The notes under the pieces: model-generated
Told to the model about the DNA's origin: nothing
The model's input: only the letters and a program-made list of their open reading frames with translations
Database searches by the model: none
Source of the DNA: Streptomyces griseoviridis
GTDB lineage: Bacteria > Actinomycetota > Actinomycetes > Streptomycetales > Streptomycetaceae
Assembly (NCBI GenBank): GCA_014649155.1
Contig: BMSM01000011.1
Span: 1 to 64,000, forward strand
Length of the DNA: 64,000 nucleotides
Reading direction: 5' to 3'
Program-made: the position numbers and the translations under genes
Shown: piece by piece, positions 42,267-50,595 of the stretch
Layout: every line of letters starts with the position of its first letter
How positions within the stretch are numbered: position 1 is the first letter of the stretch

Positions 42267-43634
42267 GTGAGCACCGACAAGGACCTCAGCAGGACCGCGT
42301 ACGACCACCTGTGGATGCACTTCACCCGCATGTCGTCGTACGAGAACGCGCCCGTCCCCACCATCGTCCGTGGCGAGGGCACCCACATCTACGACGACAA
42401 GGGCAAGCGCTACCTCGACGGCCTCGCCGGCCTCTTCGTGGTGCAGGCCGGGCACGGCCGGACCGAGCTGGCCGAGACCGCGATGAAGCAGGCGCAGGAG
42501 CTGGCGTTCTTCCCGGTGTGGTCCTACGCCCACCCGAAGGCCGTCGAGCTGGCCGAGCGCCTCGCCCACGAGGCCCCCGGTGACCTGAACAAGGTCTTCT
42601 TCACCACCGGCGGCGGCGAGGCCGTGGAGACCGCGTGGAAGCTGGCCAAGCAGTACTTCAAGCTGGTCGGCAAGCCCACCAAGCACAAGGTGATCTCCCG
42701 CGCGGTGGCCTACCACGGCACCCCGCAGGGCGCCCTGTCCATCACCGGCCTGCCCGCCCTGAAGGCCCCCTTCGAGCCGCTCGTGCCGGGCGCGCACAAG
42801 GTGCCGAACACCAACATCTACCGTGCCCCGCTCTTCGGCGACGACCCGGAGGCCTTCGGCCGCTGGGCCGCCGACCAGATCGAGCAGCAGATCCTCTTCG
42901 AGGGCCCGGACACGGTCGCCGCCGTCTTCCTGGAGCCGGTGCAGAACGCGGGCGGCTGCTTCCCGCCCCCGCCCGGCTACTTCCAGCGGGTGCGCGAGAT
43001 CTGCGACCGGTACGACGTGCTGCTCGTGTCGGACGAGGTCATCTGCGCCTTCGGCCGCCTGGGCACGACGTTCGCCTGCGACAAGTTCGGCTACGTCCCG
43101 GACATGATCACCTGCGCCAAGGGCATGACCTCGGGCTACTCCCCGATCGGCGCCTGCATCATCTCCGACCGCCTGGCCGAGCCGTTCTACCGGGGCGACA
43201 ACACCTTCCTGCACGGCTACACCTTCGGCGGCCACCCGGTCTCCGCGGCGGTCGGCCTCGCCAACCTCGACCTGTTCGAGCGCGAGGGCCTCAACCAGCA
43301 CGTCCTCGACCACGAGGGCGCCTTCCGCGCCACCCTGGAGAAGCTCCTCGACCTCCCGATCGTCGGCGACGTCCGCGGCAACGGCTTCTTCTACGGCATC
43401 GAGCTGGTGAAGGACAAGAACACCAAGGAGTCCTTCGACGACGAGGAGACCGAGCGCGTCCTGTACGGCTTCCTGTCGAAGGCCCTCTTCGACAACGGCC
43501 TGTACTGCCGTGCCGACGACCGCGGCGACCCGGTCGTCCAGCTCGCCCCGCCGCTGATCTCGAACCAGGAGACGTTCGACGAGATCGAGCAGATCCTGCG
43601 CGCGACGCTCACGGAGGCGTGGACGAAGCTGTGA
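42267..43634 (+). CDS. Class III aminotransferase (putrescine/polyamine type)
   Basis: PLP-dependent transaminase of 455 aa. Motifs: FFTTGGGEAVETAWK, VSDEVICAFGRLG and the Schiff-base lysine K285 in TCAKGMTSG, then HGYTFGGHPV. Close relatives use putrescine, cadaverine or beta-alanine with pyruvate as acceptor. The GTG start stands 2 bases after the Lrp stop, with GGGGAA inside that gene serving as ribosome site. With the divergent aldehyde dehydrogenase it gives a two-step route from putrescine to GABA that does not need glutamylation. Confidence 0.88.
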   Translation: MSTDKDLSRTAYDHLWMHFTRMSSYENAPVPTIVRGEGTHIYDDKGKRYLDGLAGLFVVQAGHGRTELAETAMKQAQELAFFPVWSYAHPKAVELAERLAHEAPGDLNKVFFTTGGGEAVETAWKLAKQYFKLVGKPTKHKVISRAVAYHGTPQGALSITGLPALKAPFEPLVPGAHKVPNTNIYRAPLFGDDPEAFGRWAADQIEQQILFEGPDTVAAVFLEPVQNAGGCFPPPPGYFQRVREICDRYDVLLVSDEVICAFGRLGTTFACDKFGYVPDMITCAKGMTSGYSPIGACIISDRLAEPFYRGDNTFLHGYTFGGHPVSAAVGLANLDLFEREGLNQHVLDHEGAFRATLEKLLDLPIVGDVRGNGFFYGIELVKDKNTKESFDDEETERVLYGFLSKALFDNGLYCRADDRGDPVVQLAPPLISNQETFDEIEQILRATLTEAWTKL

Positions 43635-43662
43635 TCGGCTGACCTCACGACTTCCTGATCAA

Positions 43663-43709
43663 CGGCCCCGGTGCCGACCGTTCGAGTGAGAAACGGCGGC
43701 CCGGGGCCG
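43663..43709 (+). terminator. Hairpin after the aminotransferase
   Basis: A 9-bp stem CGGCCCCGG / CCGGGGCCG with a 29-base loop begins 29 bases after the stop codon. Confidence 0.5.
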
Positions 43710-43829
43710 CGTGCTGTCCGGCCCGGCTCCGCCGAGTCCCTAGCGTGCCACTGACCGATGGGCCCCGCCCTCGCTCGCCCGGAAGGGGGACGGGCGGCGG
43801 GGATACGGATCAGAACGAGGTGTACGCCC

Positions 43830-44615
43830 ATGGTGGCCCCGCCGGACAACGACGTGCTCCGGGCAAGCGCCCTGCACTTCCAGCACCACGACGGCTCCCC
43901 CGCGCTCCAGGGTGTCTCCCTCGGTGTCCGTGAGGGCGAGGTCCTCGCCGTGACCGGCCCGCGCGGCAGCGGCAAGACCTCGCTGCTGCGGTGCCTGGCG
44001 GGGCTGGACCGGCCGCAGCGCGGCGAGGTGTGGTTCGACGGTGTCGCCGTGCACACGCTGGGCGCGCTCGCCCGTGCGCGGCTGCGCCGCCACCGGTTCG
44101 GCTGGATCGACCCGGTCCCGGTGCTCGTCCCGGAGCTGACCATCTGGGAGAACGCCGCGCTGCCGCTGATGCTGCGCGGCACCGGCCGGCGCCGCGCCCG
44201 GCGGGCCGCCCTGGAGTGGCTGGAACGCCTCGACGTCGACGGCCGGGCGCGCTCGCGCCCCCACGAGCTGCGGCACTCCGAGCGGCAGCGGGTCTGCATC
44301 GCCCGCGCGCTCACCGTCGTCCCCTCGGTGCTGTTCGCCGACGAGCCGACGGCCCCGCTGCACCGGGCCGAGAGCGCCCAGGTGCTGCGCACGCTCACCG
44401 CGGCGGCCCGCTCGCACGGTGTCACCGTCGTCCTCGCCTGCGCCGGACCGCGCCGCGCCGGCCTCGCCGACCGTACGGTGACGCTGCTGGACGGCCGCCG
44501 GGTGCGGACCCTGCACCTGCCCCCGGTCGCCGGACCGGCCGGGCCCGCCGAGGGAGCGGAGCCCGCGGGTTCCGCCGGAACGGAGGGCCGGCCCGCGTGC
44601 TCGCTCTCCGCCTGA
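43830..44615 (+). CDS. ABC transporter ATPase with degenerate catalytic motifs
   Basis: 261-aa protein with the fold of the MacB/LolD ATPases. Walker A GPRGSGKT (43-50) and Walker B FADE (169-172) are intact. The Q-loop glutamine is replaced (GWID, 91-94), the signature LSGGQ reads LRHSE (147-151), the D-loop reads APLH, and the H-loop histidine is missing (ACAG, 203-206). It may bind ATP but hydrolyse it poorly. It overlaps the membrane partner gene by 19 bases. GAGGTG precedes the ATG. Confidence 0.85.
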   Translation: MVAPPDNDVLRASALHFQHHDGSPALQGVSLGVREGEVLAVTGPRGSGKTSLLRCLAGLDRPQRGEVWFDGVAVHTLGALARARLRRHRFGWIDPVPVLVPELTIWENAALPLMLRGTGRRRARRAALEWLERLDVDGRARSRPHELRHSERQRVCIARALTVVPSVLFADEPTAPLHRAESAQVLRTLTAAARSHGVTVVLACAGPRRAGLADRTVTLLDGRRVRTLHLPPVAGPAGPAEGAEPAGSAGTEGRPACSLSA

Positions 44616-46051
44616 CCCGCGCCGCCCGTCCCGCCGTCCAGCTGCGCCGCCTGCTGGTCGTGGCCGCGTCGGCGGGCACCGGCTTCCTGCTGCTGTGCGC
44701 CCTCGGCCACGCGCTGGCCCACCCGGCCGGCGCCGGCGGTTCCGCGCTCCGCCTCGCCTGGTGCGCGGCCCCGCTCGCCGCCACCGTGTACCTGGCCCTC
44801 GCGGTGGCCCGGACGGACCCGGGCACCCGGCCGCGCGGCGGGCTCTTCGCGGCCGGCCTCGGCCCCGGCCGGCTGCGGGCCGTCTCGGCGGCCACCACGG
44901 CCGCGTCCTGCGCCCTCGGCTCCCTGCTGGCGCTGCTGCTCTTCCTCCTGCTGCGCGGCGACCTGACCGGCAGGCCCGCCGCCGGCCCGGCCGCCGGTGC
45001 CCTCGCCGTGGGCCTGCCGCTGCCGCTCCCGGCGGTCCTGACGCTGCTGGCCCTGGTCCCGGCGGCGGCGTCGGCGTCGGTGGCGCTCTCCCTGCGCCCG
45101 CGCGAGGCGGCCCGGACCGCGCCGACGGCCGGCACCGGGCGCCGGTACGGGCGCTTCGGGGCGTACGGCCTGGCGGCCCGGGAGACCTTCGGTGCGTACG
45201 GCCGCTTCGGCGCCCGCCGGGCCACGGCCCGCGCCGCCGCCTCCGGCCGGGCGGGGGCCGGCACGCCCGGCACCGCCACCGCCGCCACCGCCGCCACCCT
45301 TTCCGGCACCACCGCCGCGGCCTCCGGCCAGAGCGGCGACGGCACGTCCGGACACACCCCCGGCGCCACGGCCGCCATTCCGACCCCCGGCGCCACGGCC
45401 ACCGCCCTGGGGGAGGCGGCCCTCGTCCCCGCCCTGGCCGACGGCGCGGCCCCGGTGGCCTCGCCCGGCTCCCGCCCGGCCACCGGCTCCCTGCCCTGGG
45501 GCGTCGCCGTGCTGGCCGCCGGGCTGGCGATGGAGACGACCATGGCGGACCGCTCCGGCGGCACGTCCGCCGGCGTCCTGTCCGGCTGGGCGCTGACCGC
45601 CCTCGGCCTGGCCCTCGCCGGACCCGGCCTCACCCACCTGTGCGGGCGCCTGCTCCAGGCGGTGCGGCCCGGTGCCGTGCGCCTGCTGGCCGGCCGGGTC
45701 CTCATGGCGGAGGCGCAGCGCATCGGCCGGCCCCTCGGCGTGGTCTGCGCGGTGGCCTCGGCGGCGTACGCGGCGGCCTCGGCGCACGGGGCCGACGCGG
45801 CGTCGTTCGGCCCGCTGCGGACGCTCGGCGCCGTCCTCGTGGCGGGCTGCGCGGTGGCCACCCTGCTCACCACGGCCGTCGAGGCCAAACAGGCCCGCGC
45901 CGCCGCCACGGCCGCGCTGCTGCGCCTGGGGGCGCCGGCCGGTGTGCTGCGCGGCGCGGCCGTCCTGCGCGCGGCGGTCCTGCCGGCCGTGTTCGGCCCG
46001 CTGACCCTCGCCGTGGCGCAGCTGGCGGCACTGCCGCTGGCCCGCTCGTGA
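44597..46051 (+). CDS. FtsX-like membrane partner of the ABC ATPase
   Basis: 484-aa integral membrane protein with about eight to nine hydrophobic segments in two blocks (about 20-160 and 305-480). They are separated by a Thr/Ala/Gly-rich linker of about 140 residues that is not globular. There is no extracellular MacB-type core domain. The GTG at 44597 follows GGAGGG and lies inside the ATPase gene. Function is not known; the pair looks like a degraded or specialised FtsX-type mechanotransmission complex. Confidence 0.7.
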   Translation: MLALRLTRAARPAVQLRRLLVVAASAGTGFLLLCALGHALAHPAGAGGSALRLAWCAAPLAATVYLALAVARTDPGTRPRGGLFAAGLGPGRLRAVSAATTAASCALGSLLALLLFLLLRGDLTGRPAAGPAAGALAVGLPLPLPAVLTLLALVPAAASASVALSLRPREAARTAPTAGTGRRYGRFGAYGLAARETFGAYGRFGARRATARAAASGRAGAGTPGTATAATAATLSGTTAAASGQSGDGTSGHTPGATAAIPTPGATATALGEAALVPALADGAAPVASPGSRPATGSLPWGVAVLAAGLAMETTMADRSGGTSAGVLSGWALTALGLALAGPGLTHLCGRLLQAVRPGAVRLLAGRVLMAEAQRIGRPLGVVCAVASAAYAAASAHGADAASFGPLRTLGAVLVAGCAVATLLTTAVEAKQARAAATAALLRLGAPAGVLRGAAVLRAAVLPAVFGPLTLAVAQLAALPLARS

Positions 46052-46182
46052 GACACCCCGCGAGGAGCCTCGCCGGAAGACTCGTGAGAAACATCGAGAA
46101 AGCTCGCCGACCGGCGATGAGTTGCGGCCCGCCCCCCGGTCTACTCCTGCGAACGGCATGACACCGATACGGGAGAGGCCCC

Positions 46183-46590
46183 ATGTACCAGCAGATGATC
46201 TTCGTGAACCTGGCCACCACCGACCTGGACGCGTCGAAGAGGTTCTTCACCGAGCTGGGGTACACGATCAACGCCCAGTTCAGCGATGACAGCACCGCCT
46301 CGATCCCGCTCAGCGACACCATCGTGGTCATGCTGCACACCCCGGCGAAGTACCGGCAGTTCACGCAGAAGGACATCGTCGACTCCCGCAAGCACAGCGA
46401 GGTGCTGCTCGCGCTGAGCGCCGAGAGCCGCGAGAAGGTGGACGAGCTGGTGGAGAAGGCGGTCGCGGCCGGCGGCTCGGTCACCGGCGAGACCCAGGAC
46501 CACGGCTTCATGTACGGCCGTGCCTTCGACGACGTGGACGGCCACACCTGGGAGGTCGTCTGGATGGACCCGGCGGCGGTGCAGGGCTGA
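46183..46590 (+). CDS. VOC-superfamily (glyoxalase-fold) protein
   Basis: 135-aa protein of the vicinal oxygen chelate fold. It begins MIFVNLATTDLDASKRFFTE and ends with DVDGHTWEVVWMDP, the pattern of the group often labelled as glyoxalase/extradiol dioxygenase-like or lactoylglutathione lyase. Metal ligands and substrate are not clear. GGGAGAGG precedes the ATG. The gene is alone between the FtsX-like gene and the LOG gene. Confidence 0.85.
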   Translation: MYQQMIFVNLATTDLDASKRFFTELGYTINAQFSDDSTASIPLSDTIVVMLHTPAKYRQFTQKDIVDSRKHSEVLLALSAESREKVDELVEKAVAAGGSVTGETQDHGFMYGRAFDDVDGHTWEVVWMDPAAVQG

Positions 46591-46604
46591 CAGCGGGGCG
46601 CGCC

Positions 46605-46610
46605 TAGCAT
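46605..46610 (+). promoter_or_regulatory. -10 box of a leaderless LOG-family mRNA
   Basis: TAGCAT ends 6 bases before the GTG at 46617, the spacing expected when transcription starts at the first base of the start codon. No ribosome site is present. Confidence 0.5.
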
Positions 46611-46616
46611 GAGCGG

Positions 46617-47747
46617 GTGGATGACATAGCGACGCCCGCTCAGCCGTATCACGCAGCCCACGACCGGGAGATCGAGTCCCTCGCCGAGTTCGACGAGGTC
46701 CTCGCCCGTGAGGGGAGCCTCGCCCACCGCCGGGTCCAGGCCGTCGACCTGACGGCCCGTACGGAGGTGCTGCTCGGCGTCGACGCCACCGGCGCCGTCT
46801 TCCTCGGCTGCCCGATGGCCGAGGAGGCCGCCACCGCCGTACGGGCCGCCGGGGCACTGGTGTTCCCGCCGGTGCCGGGGCTGCCCTTCGACCCCTACCG
46901 CGCGGCCGTCTACTCGCCCGGCGAGCTGTACGCCTCCCTCGCCGAGGGGTACGAGGCGACCCCGGACGCCCTGGCCTACGCCTGGTTCCAGCGGACCAAG
47001 GCGGACGGTGACGTCTTCGCCTCCATGCTGCGCGCCGTGCACGACGACTCCGTCTCCGACGCCACCGACGAACTCCTCGCCGGGGCGCGGGTGGTGGGCG
47101 TCATGGGCGGTCACGCGATGGCCCGCGGCACCGAGGAGTACGCCGGTGCCGCGCGCCTCGGCCGGGAGCTGGCCCGCGCCGGGTTCACCGTGGCCACCGG
47201 CGGCGGCCCCGGCGCCATGGAGGCGGCCAACCTCGGCGCCTACGCGGCCCCGTTCGGGGACGCCATGCTGGACGAGGCGCTGCTGCTGCTCGCGAAGGCG
47301 CCGTCCTTCACGCCGTCGGTCGGCGCGTGGGCGCGCGCCGCCTTCGAAGTGCGTGAGCGCTGGCCGGGCGGTGGTTCCTCGGTCGGCATCCCGACCTGGT
47401 TCTACGGCCACGAGCCGCCGAACGCGTTCGCCTCGCACATAGCGAAGTACTTCGCCAACGCCACCCGCGAGGACGGGCTGCTGGCCCGGTCCGGCGCCGG
47501 TGTGGTGTTCCTGCCGGGCGCCGCCGGGACCGTACAGGAGATCTTCGACAACGCGACGCCGAACTACTACGGTTCGCGCGGTGAGCCCACGCCCATGGTG
47601 CTGGTGGACGAGGCGCACTGGACGGAGCGGCTGCCGGCGTGGCCGCTGCTGCGGGCGCTGGCGCGGGGCCGGTCGATGGAGGCGCGGATCACTCTGGTCG
47701 ACCGGATCGATGACGCGCCGGCGGCGCTGAAACTTATCCGAGGTTAA
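46617..47747 (+). CDS. LOG-family protein
   Basis: 376-aa protein with a C-terminal lysine decarboxylase-like Rossmann fold. The family motifs appear as GGGPGAMEA and PGAAGTVQE (the latter differs from the usual PGGxGTxxE). Members cleave nucleoside 5'-monophosphates such as cytokinin ribotides to free bases and ribose 5-phosphate. The N-terminal 130 residues are an extra domain found in long actinobacterial members. It starts at a GTG without a ribosome site and may be leaderless. Confidence 0.8.
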   Translation: MDDIATPAQPYHAAHDREIESLAEFDEVLAREGSLAHRRVQAVDLTARTEVLLGVDATGAVFLGCPMAEEAATAVRAAGALVFPPVPGLPFDPYRAAVYSPGELYASLAEGYEATPDALAYAWFQRTKADGDVFASMLRAVHDDSVSDATDELLAGARVVGVMGGHAMARGTEEYAGAARLGRELARAGFTVATGGGPGAMEAANLGAYAAPFGDAMLDEALLLLAKAPSFTPSVGAWARAAFEVRERWPGGGSSVGIPTWFYGHEPPNAFASHIAKYFANATREDGLLARSGAGVVFLPGAAGTVQEIFDNATPNYYGSRGEPTPMVLVDEAHWTERLPAWPLLRALARGRSMEARITLVDRIDDAPAALKLIRG

Positions 47748-47748
47748 T

Positions 47749-47773
47749 AAGAGGGCAAAGTCAACGCCCTTAC
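47749..47773 (+). terminator. Hairpin after the LOG gene
   Basis: A stem formed by AAGAGGGC and GCCCTT-type arms with a 9-base loop directly follows the TAA stop codon region. Confidence 0.45.
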
Positions 47774-47785
47774 CCGACATGTGCG

Positions 47786-47815
47786 TTGACACCGGTCGGG
47801 CAATACCAATAGACC
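47786..47815 (+). promoter_or_regulatory. Promoter of the LAETG protein gene
   Basis: TTGACA at 47786-47791 and TAGACC at 47810-47815, 18 bases apart: a good vegetative sigma (HrdB-type) promoter, leaving a 5' leader of about 85 bases. Confidence 0.55.
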
Positions 47816-47905
47816 TGTGAGTCTCCTGGGACCGCAGTGTCACGAAAGTGTGTGCACCGGCCCCGGGTGAACCCCCCGCATCCGCGCATCCTGTAAAGGA
47901 CCAAC

Positions 47906-48625
47906 GTGCCCCTGCCCATACTCAGAAGCGCGGCCTCCCGCCGCAGCGTCCGCGCCCTCGGCGTGGCGACCGCCACGGCCGCCCTCGCCATCGGCGCCGC
48001 AGGCAACGCGCTCGCCTGCAACATCGGCGAGTTCTCCGCCGCCGCCTCGTGCGACGGCGACAAGGGTGTCATCACGGTCACCGATGTCGACGCCGCCGGC
48101 GTCAAGGCCACGGTGACCGTCTTCCGCCAGACCGACGGCGGCGAGGTCGAGGTCGGTTCGCAGGAGGTGGAGGGTTCCCGCGAGGGCACCACCATCACCT
48201 TCGCCGAGGACTGGAAGCCCAGCACCACGTACCGCGTCCACGTGCTGGCGAAGCCGTACGTGGACGAGGACATCAAGGGCGGCGTCACCACCCCGGCCAC
48301 CGCCTGCGGCGGCGGCGAGGAGGAGGAGTCCCCGACTCCGACGCCGACCCCGTCCGAATCGTCCTCCACCCCGGCGGAGGAGGAGTCCGAGACCCCGGCC
48401 CCGGCTCCGTCGACGCCGGCGGCCTCCGCGAGCGAGTCCACCGTTCCGGCGACGGACACCGGGGAGAACGCCCCGTCCCCGGCGGCCGGTGACTCCAACC
48501 TCGCCGAGACCGGTGCCAACTCCAACACCGGTCTGATCGCCGGTGTCGCGGCGGCCCTGGTCGTCGTCGGCGGTGGCGCGGTGTTCTTCGGCATGCGCCG
48601 CCGTGGCGCGAGGAGCAACGGCTGA
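47906..48625 (+). CDS. LAETG-type cell-wall-anchored surface protein
   Basis: 239-aa secreted protein. A signal peptide (about 1-37, ending near NALA), a small beta-rich domain of about 80 residues with two cysteines, and a Pro/Thr/Ser/Glu-rich wall-spanning region lead to the sortase motif LAETG (about residue 204), then a membrane helix and the positive tail RRRGARSNG. Class E sortases of Streptomyces use LAxTG motifs. No sortase gene is in the window. GTG start with AAAGGA before it. Functions proposed for relatives include aerial-surface roles. Confidence 0.88.
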   Translation: MPLPILRSAASRRSVRALGVATATAALAIGAAGNALACNIGEFSAAASCDGDKGVITVTDVDAAGVKATVTVFRQTDGGEVEVGSQEVEGSREGTTITFAEDWKPSTTYRVHVLAKPYVDEDIKGGVTTPATACGGGEEEESPTPTPTPSESSSTPAEEESETPAPAPSTPAASASESTVPATDTGENAPSPAAGDSNLAETGANSNTGLIAGVAAALVVVGGGAVFFGMRRRGARSNG

Positions 48626-48673
48626 CGATCCGTCGGCAGTACCGGCCGGCGATCCGTCGGCGGCCGGTGCGGC

Positions 48674-48700
48674 GGCCCGTCCCCTTCCCGGGGGCGGGCC
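48674..48700. terminator. Hairpin between LAETG gene and convergent gene
   Basis: Stem GGCCCGTCCCC / GGGGCGGGCC with one bulged base and a loop of about 6 bases. Confidence 0.6.
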
Positions 48701-48709
48701 GTCGCCGTG

Positions 48710-49513
48710 TCAGCCGAAGCTCGCCTTCTCCAGCCAGAACTCCAGCACCGCGCGGTCGCCGAGGACCTGCACCTCGGGGGTGTCCAGCGGCAGCCGCCGG
48801 TAGAGGACGAGCAGCACGGAGGTGAGCGGGCCGCGCAGCGCGACCGTCGCCTTCTCGTGGCCCCGGCGCCAGGTGATGCCCGCGTCGGGCAGTTCGATGA
48901 CCCATTCGGCGTTCAGGGCGGGGTCGGTGTCGGTGGCGTGCAGGTGGATGGTGCGGCCGGGGGCCCGCAGGTCCTTCGCCGGCCCGTCCGGCAGGGCCCG
49001 CTGCACGAACCGCACGATCTCCAGCCACTCCTCCAGCGCGTCGGCCGCCACGTCGGGTGCGACCGGCTCGGGGGCGCGGCCCGCCGCGAGCGCCGCGTCG
49101 GCGCCGTGGACGACCAGTTCGTGGCACATCCGGCGGGCCCAGAACCCGGCGTCGTGCCGGCCCGCCCAGGACCAGGCGTACGCGTCGGGGCCGGCCGCCC
49201 GCAGCGCGCCGGCGACCACCGAGGCGGACTCCTCCAGCCACCGGGCCAGCGCGTCGGCGTCCCCGCGCTCCTCGGGGCCTTCGACGCCGGGCACCTGGTC
49301 CATGGGGATCTCGGCGGTGGCGCGGGTGCGGACGATGTGCTCCGTCCAGCGCAGCGCCCGGCCCACGTGCCGGACCAGGTCCTCCAGCGTCCAGTCCGGG
49401 CAGGTCGGCACCCGGGCCCCGGGGTCGGCGCCGGCGGCCGGCAACGCCCTGAACTTCTCTGCCTGGGCGAGGATTTCGTCGCAGTAGCGGTCGTGCGCGA
49501 GCGGCGTCGTCAT
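48710..49513 (-). CDS. Maleylpyruvate isomerase/mycothiol-dependent family protein
   Basis: 267-aa protein with a DinB-like N-terminal helical domain (MDMPI_N; WTLEDLVRHVGRALRW and a metal-site His in CHELVVHGAD) and an MDMPI C-terminal domain. Members use mycothiol or are of unknown chemistry; the substrate is unknown. AGGGTGAG precedes the ATG. It is divergent in sense from nothing nearby and shares the strand with the thiamine transporter genes upstream, 60 bases away. Confidence 0.82.
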   Translation of the reverse strand: MTTPLAHDRYCDEILAQAEKFRALPAAGADPGARVPTCPDWTLEDLVRHVGRALRWTEHIVRTRATAEIPMDQVPGVEGPEERGDADALARWLEESASVVAGALRAAGPDAYAWSWAGRHDAGFWARRMCHELVVHGADAALAAGRAPEPVAPDVAADALEEWLEIVRFVQRALPDGPAKDLRAPGRTIHLHATDTDPALNAEWVIELPDAGITWRRGHEKATVALRGPLTSVLLVLYRRLPLDTPEVQVLGDRAVLEFWLEKASFG

Positions 49514-49573
49514 GCGCTCACCCTACGAGCAGCGGGTCACCCGGCGCGGCAGCGTCCGCTCCCGGCGGAACGC

Positions 49574-50593
49574 TCACCCGAGCACGACCACGTCCGCCCC
49601 GTCGAACTCCACGCCGACCCGCTCCCCGGCCTCCGGCGCGTCCCGCAGCACGCAGGCCGCCTCCAGCGGGGGCGCGTCGCCCTCGGGGCGCAGGCGCACG
49701 GCGACGTGGGTGCCCTTGAAGGTGCGGGCGGCGACCGTGCAGCGCAGGCCCTCGCCGGGGGCGACGAGCCGGACGCCGGCCGGGCGGACCAGCACCGGCC
49801 GGGTGCCCTGCGGGCTGCCCGCCGGGACCGGCAGCTTGCCCCAGGGGGTGTCGGCGGCGTCCCCGGCGACGGTCGCCTCGACGACGTTGTCGAAGCCGAG
49901 GAACCGGGCGACGAACGCGTCGGCGGGCCGCTGCCACACCTCGGACGGTGTGCCCTGCTGGGCGATCCGCCCGTCCCGCATCACCACGACCCGGTCGGCC
50001 AGCGCGAACGCCTCGCCCTGGTCGTGGGTCACGGCGAGCACCGTGGTGCCCAGCCGGCCGAACAGCTCCCGCAACTCCACCACCAGCCGTTCCCGCAGCG
50101 AGCGGTCGAGCTGGCCGAGCGGCTCGTCCAGCATGAGCAGCCGGGGCCGGGGGGCCAGCGCCCGCGCGAGGGCGACCCGCTGCTGCTCGCCGCCGGAGAG
50201 CGCGGCCACCGACCGCCGTCCGGCGCCGGGCAGCCCGACCAGCTCCAGCAGCTCCGCGACCCGCGCCCGCTGTTCCCCGCGGGACGCGCCCCGGATGCGG
50301 GGTCCGAAGGCGACGTTCCCGGCGACGTCCCGCTGCGGGAAGAGCTGATGGTCCTGGAACATCAGGCCGACCTCCCGCCGGTGCGCGGGCACCCCGGTCT
50401 GGTCCCGGCCGTCGAGCAGCACCCGTCCGGCGTCCAGCGGCTGGAGTCCGGCGACCGTCCGCAGCAGTGTCGACTTGCCGCTGCCGCTGGGTCCGAGGAC
50501 GCACACCACCTCGTGCTCGGCGACCGTGAGGTCGACGGCGTCGAGCACGGCCCGGCCGCCGAAGCGGACGGTCGCCCGTTCCAGGCTCAGCAT
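49574..50593 (-). CDS. thiQ: Thiamine ABC transporter ATPase
   Basis: ATPase of 339 aa. Walker A GPSGSGKST, Q-loop FQDHQLFPQR, signature LSGGEQQR, Walker B LLMLDEPLGQLD and H-loop VTHDQGEA are intact; a TOBE-type C-terminal domain makes it longer than the 230-aa E. coli ThiQ. It starts 2 bases after thiP. The thiamine assignment rests on the riboswitch upstream of the operon. Confidence 0.86.
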   Translation of the reverse strand: MLSLERATVRFGGRAVLDAVDLTVAEHEVVCVLGPSGSGKSTLLRTVAGLQPLDAGRVLLDGRDQTGVPAHRREVGLMFQDHQLFPQRDVAGNVAFGPRIRGASRGEQRARVAELLELVGLPGAGRRSVAALSGGEQQRVALARALAPRPRLLMLDEPLGQLDRSLRERLVVELRELFGRLGTTVLAVTHDQGEAFALADRVVVMRDGRIAQQGTPSEVWQRPADAFVARFLGFDNVVEATVAGDAADTPWGKLPVPAGSPQGTRPVLVRPAGVRLVAPGEGLRCTVAARTFKGTHVAVRLRPEGDAPPLEAACVLRDAPEAGERVGVEFDGADVVVLG

Positions 50594-50595
50594 CC

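Noticed and set aside
43830..44615. Frameshifted pseudogene for the degenerate ABC ATPase
   Set aside because: The frame is intact, Walker A and B are kept, and the gene overlaps an intact partner; loss of motifs looks selective and not random.
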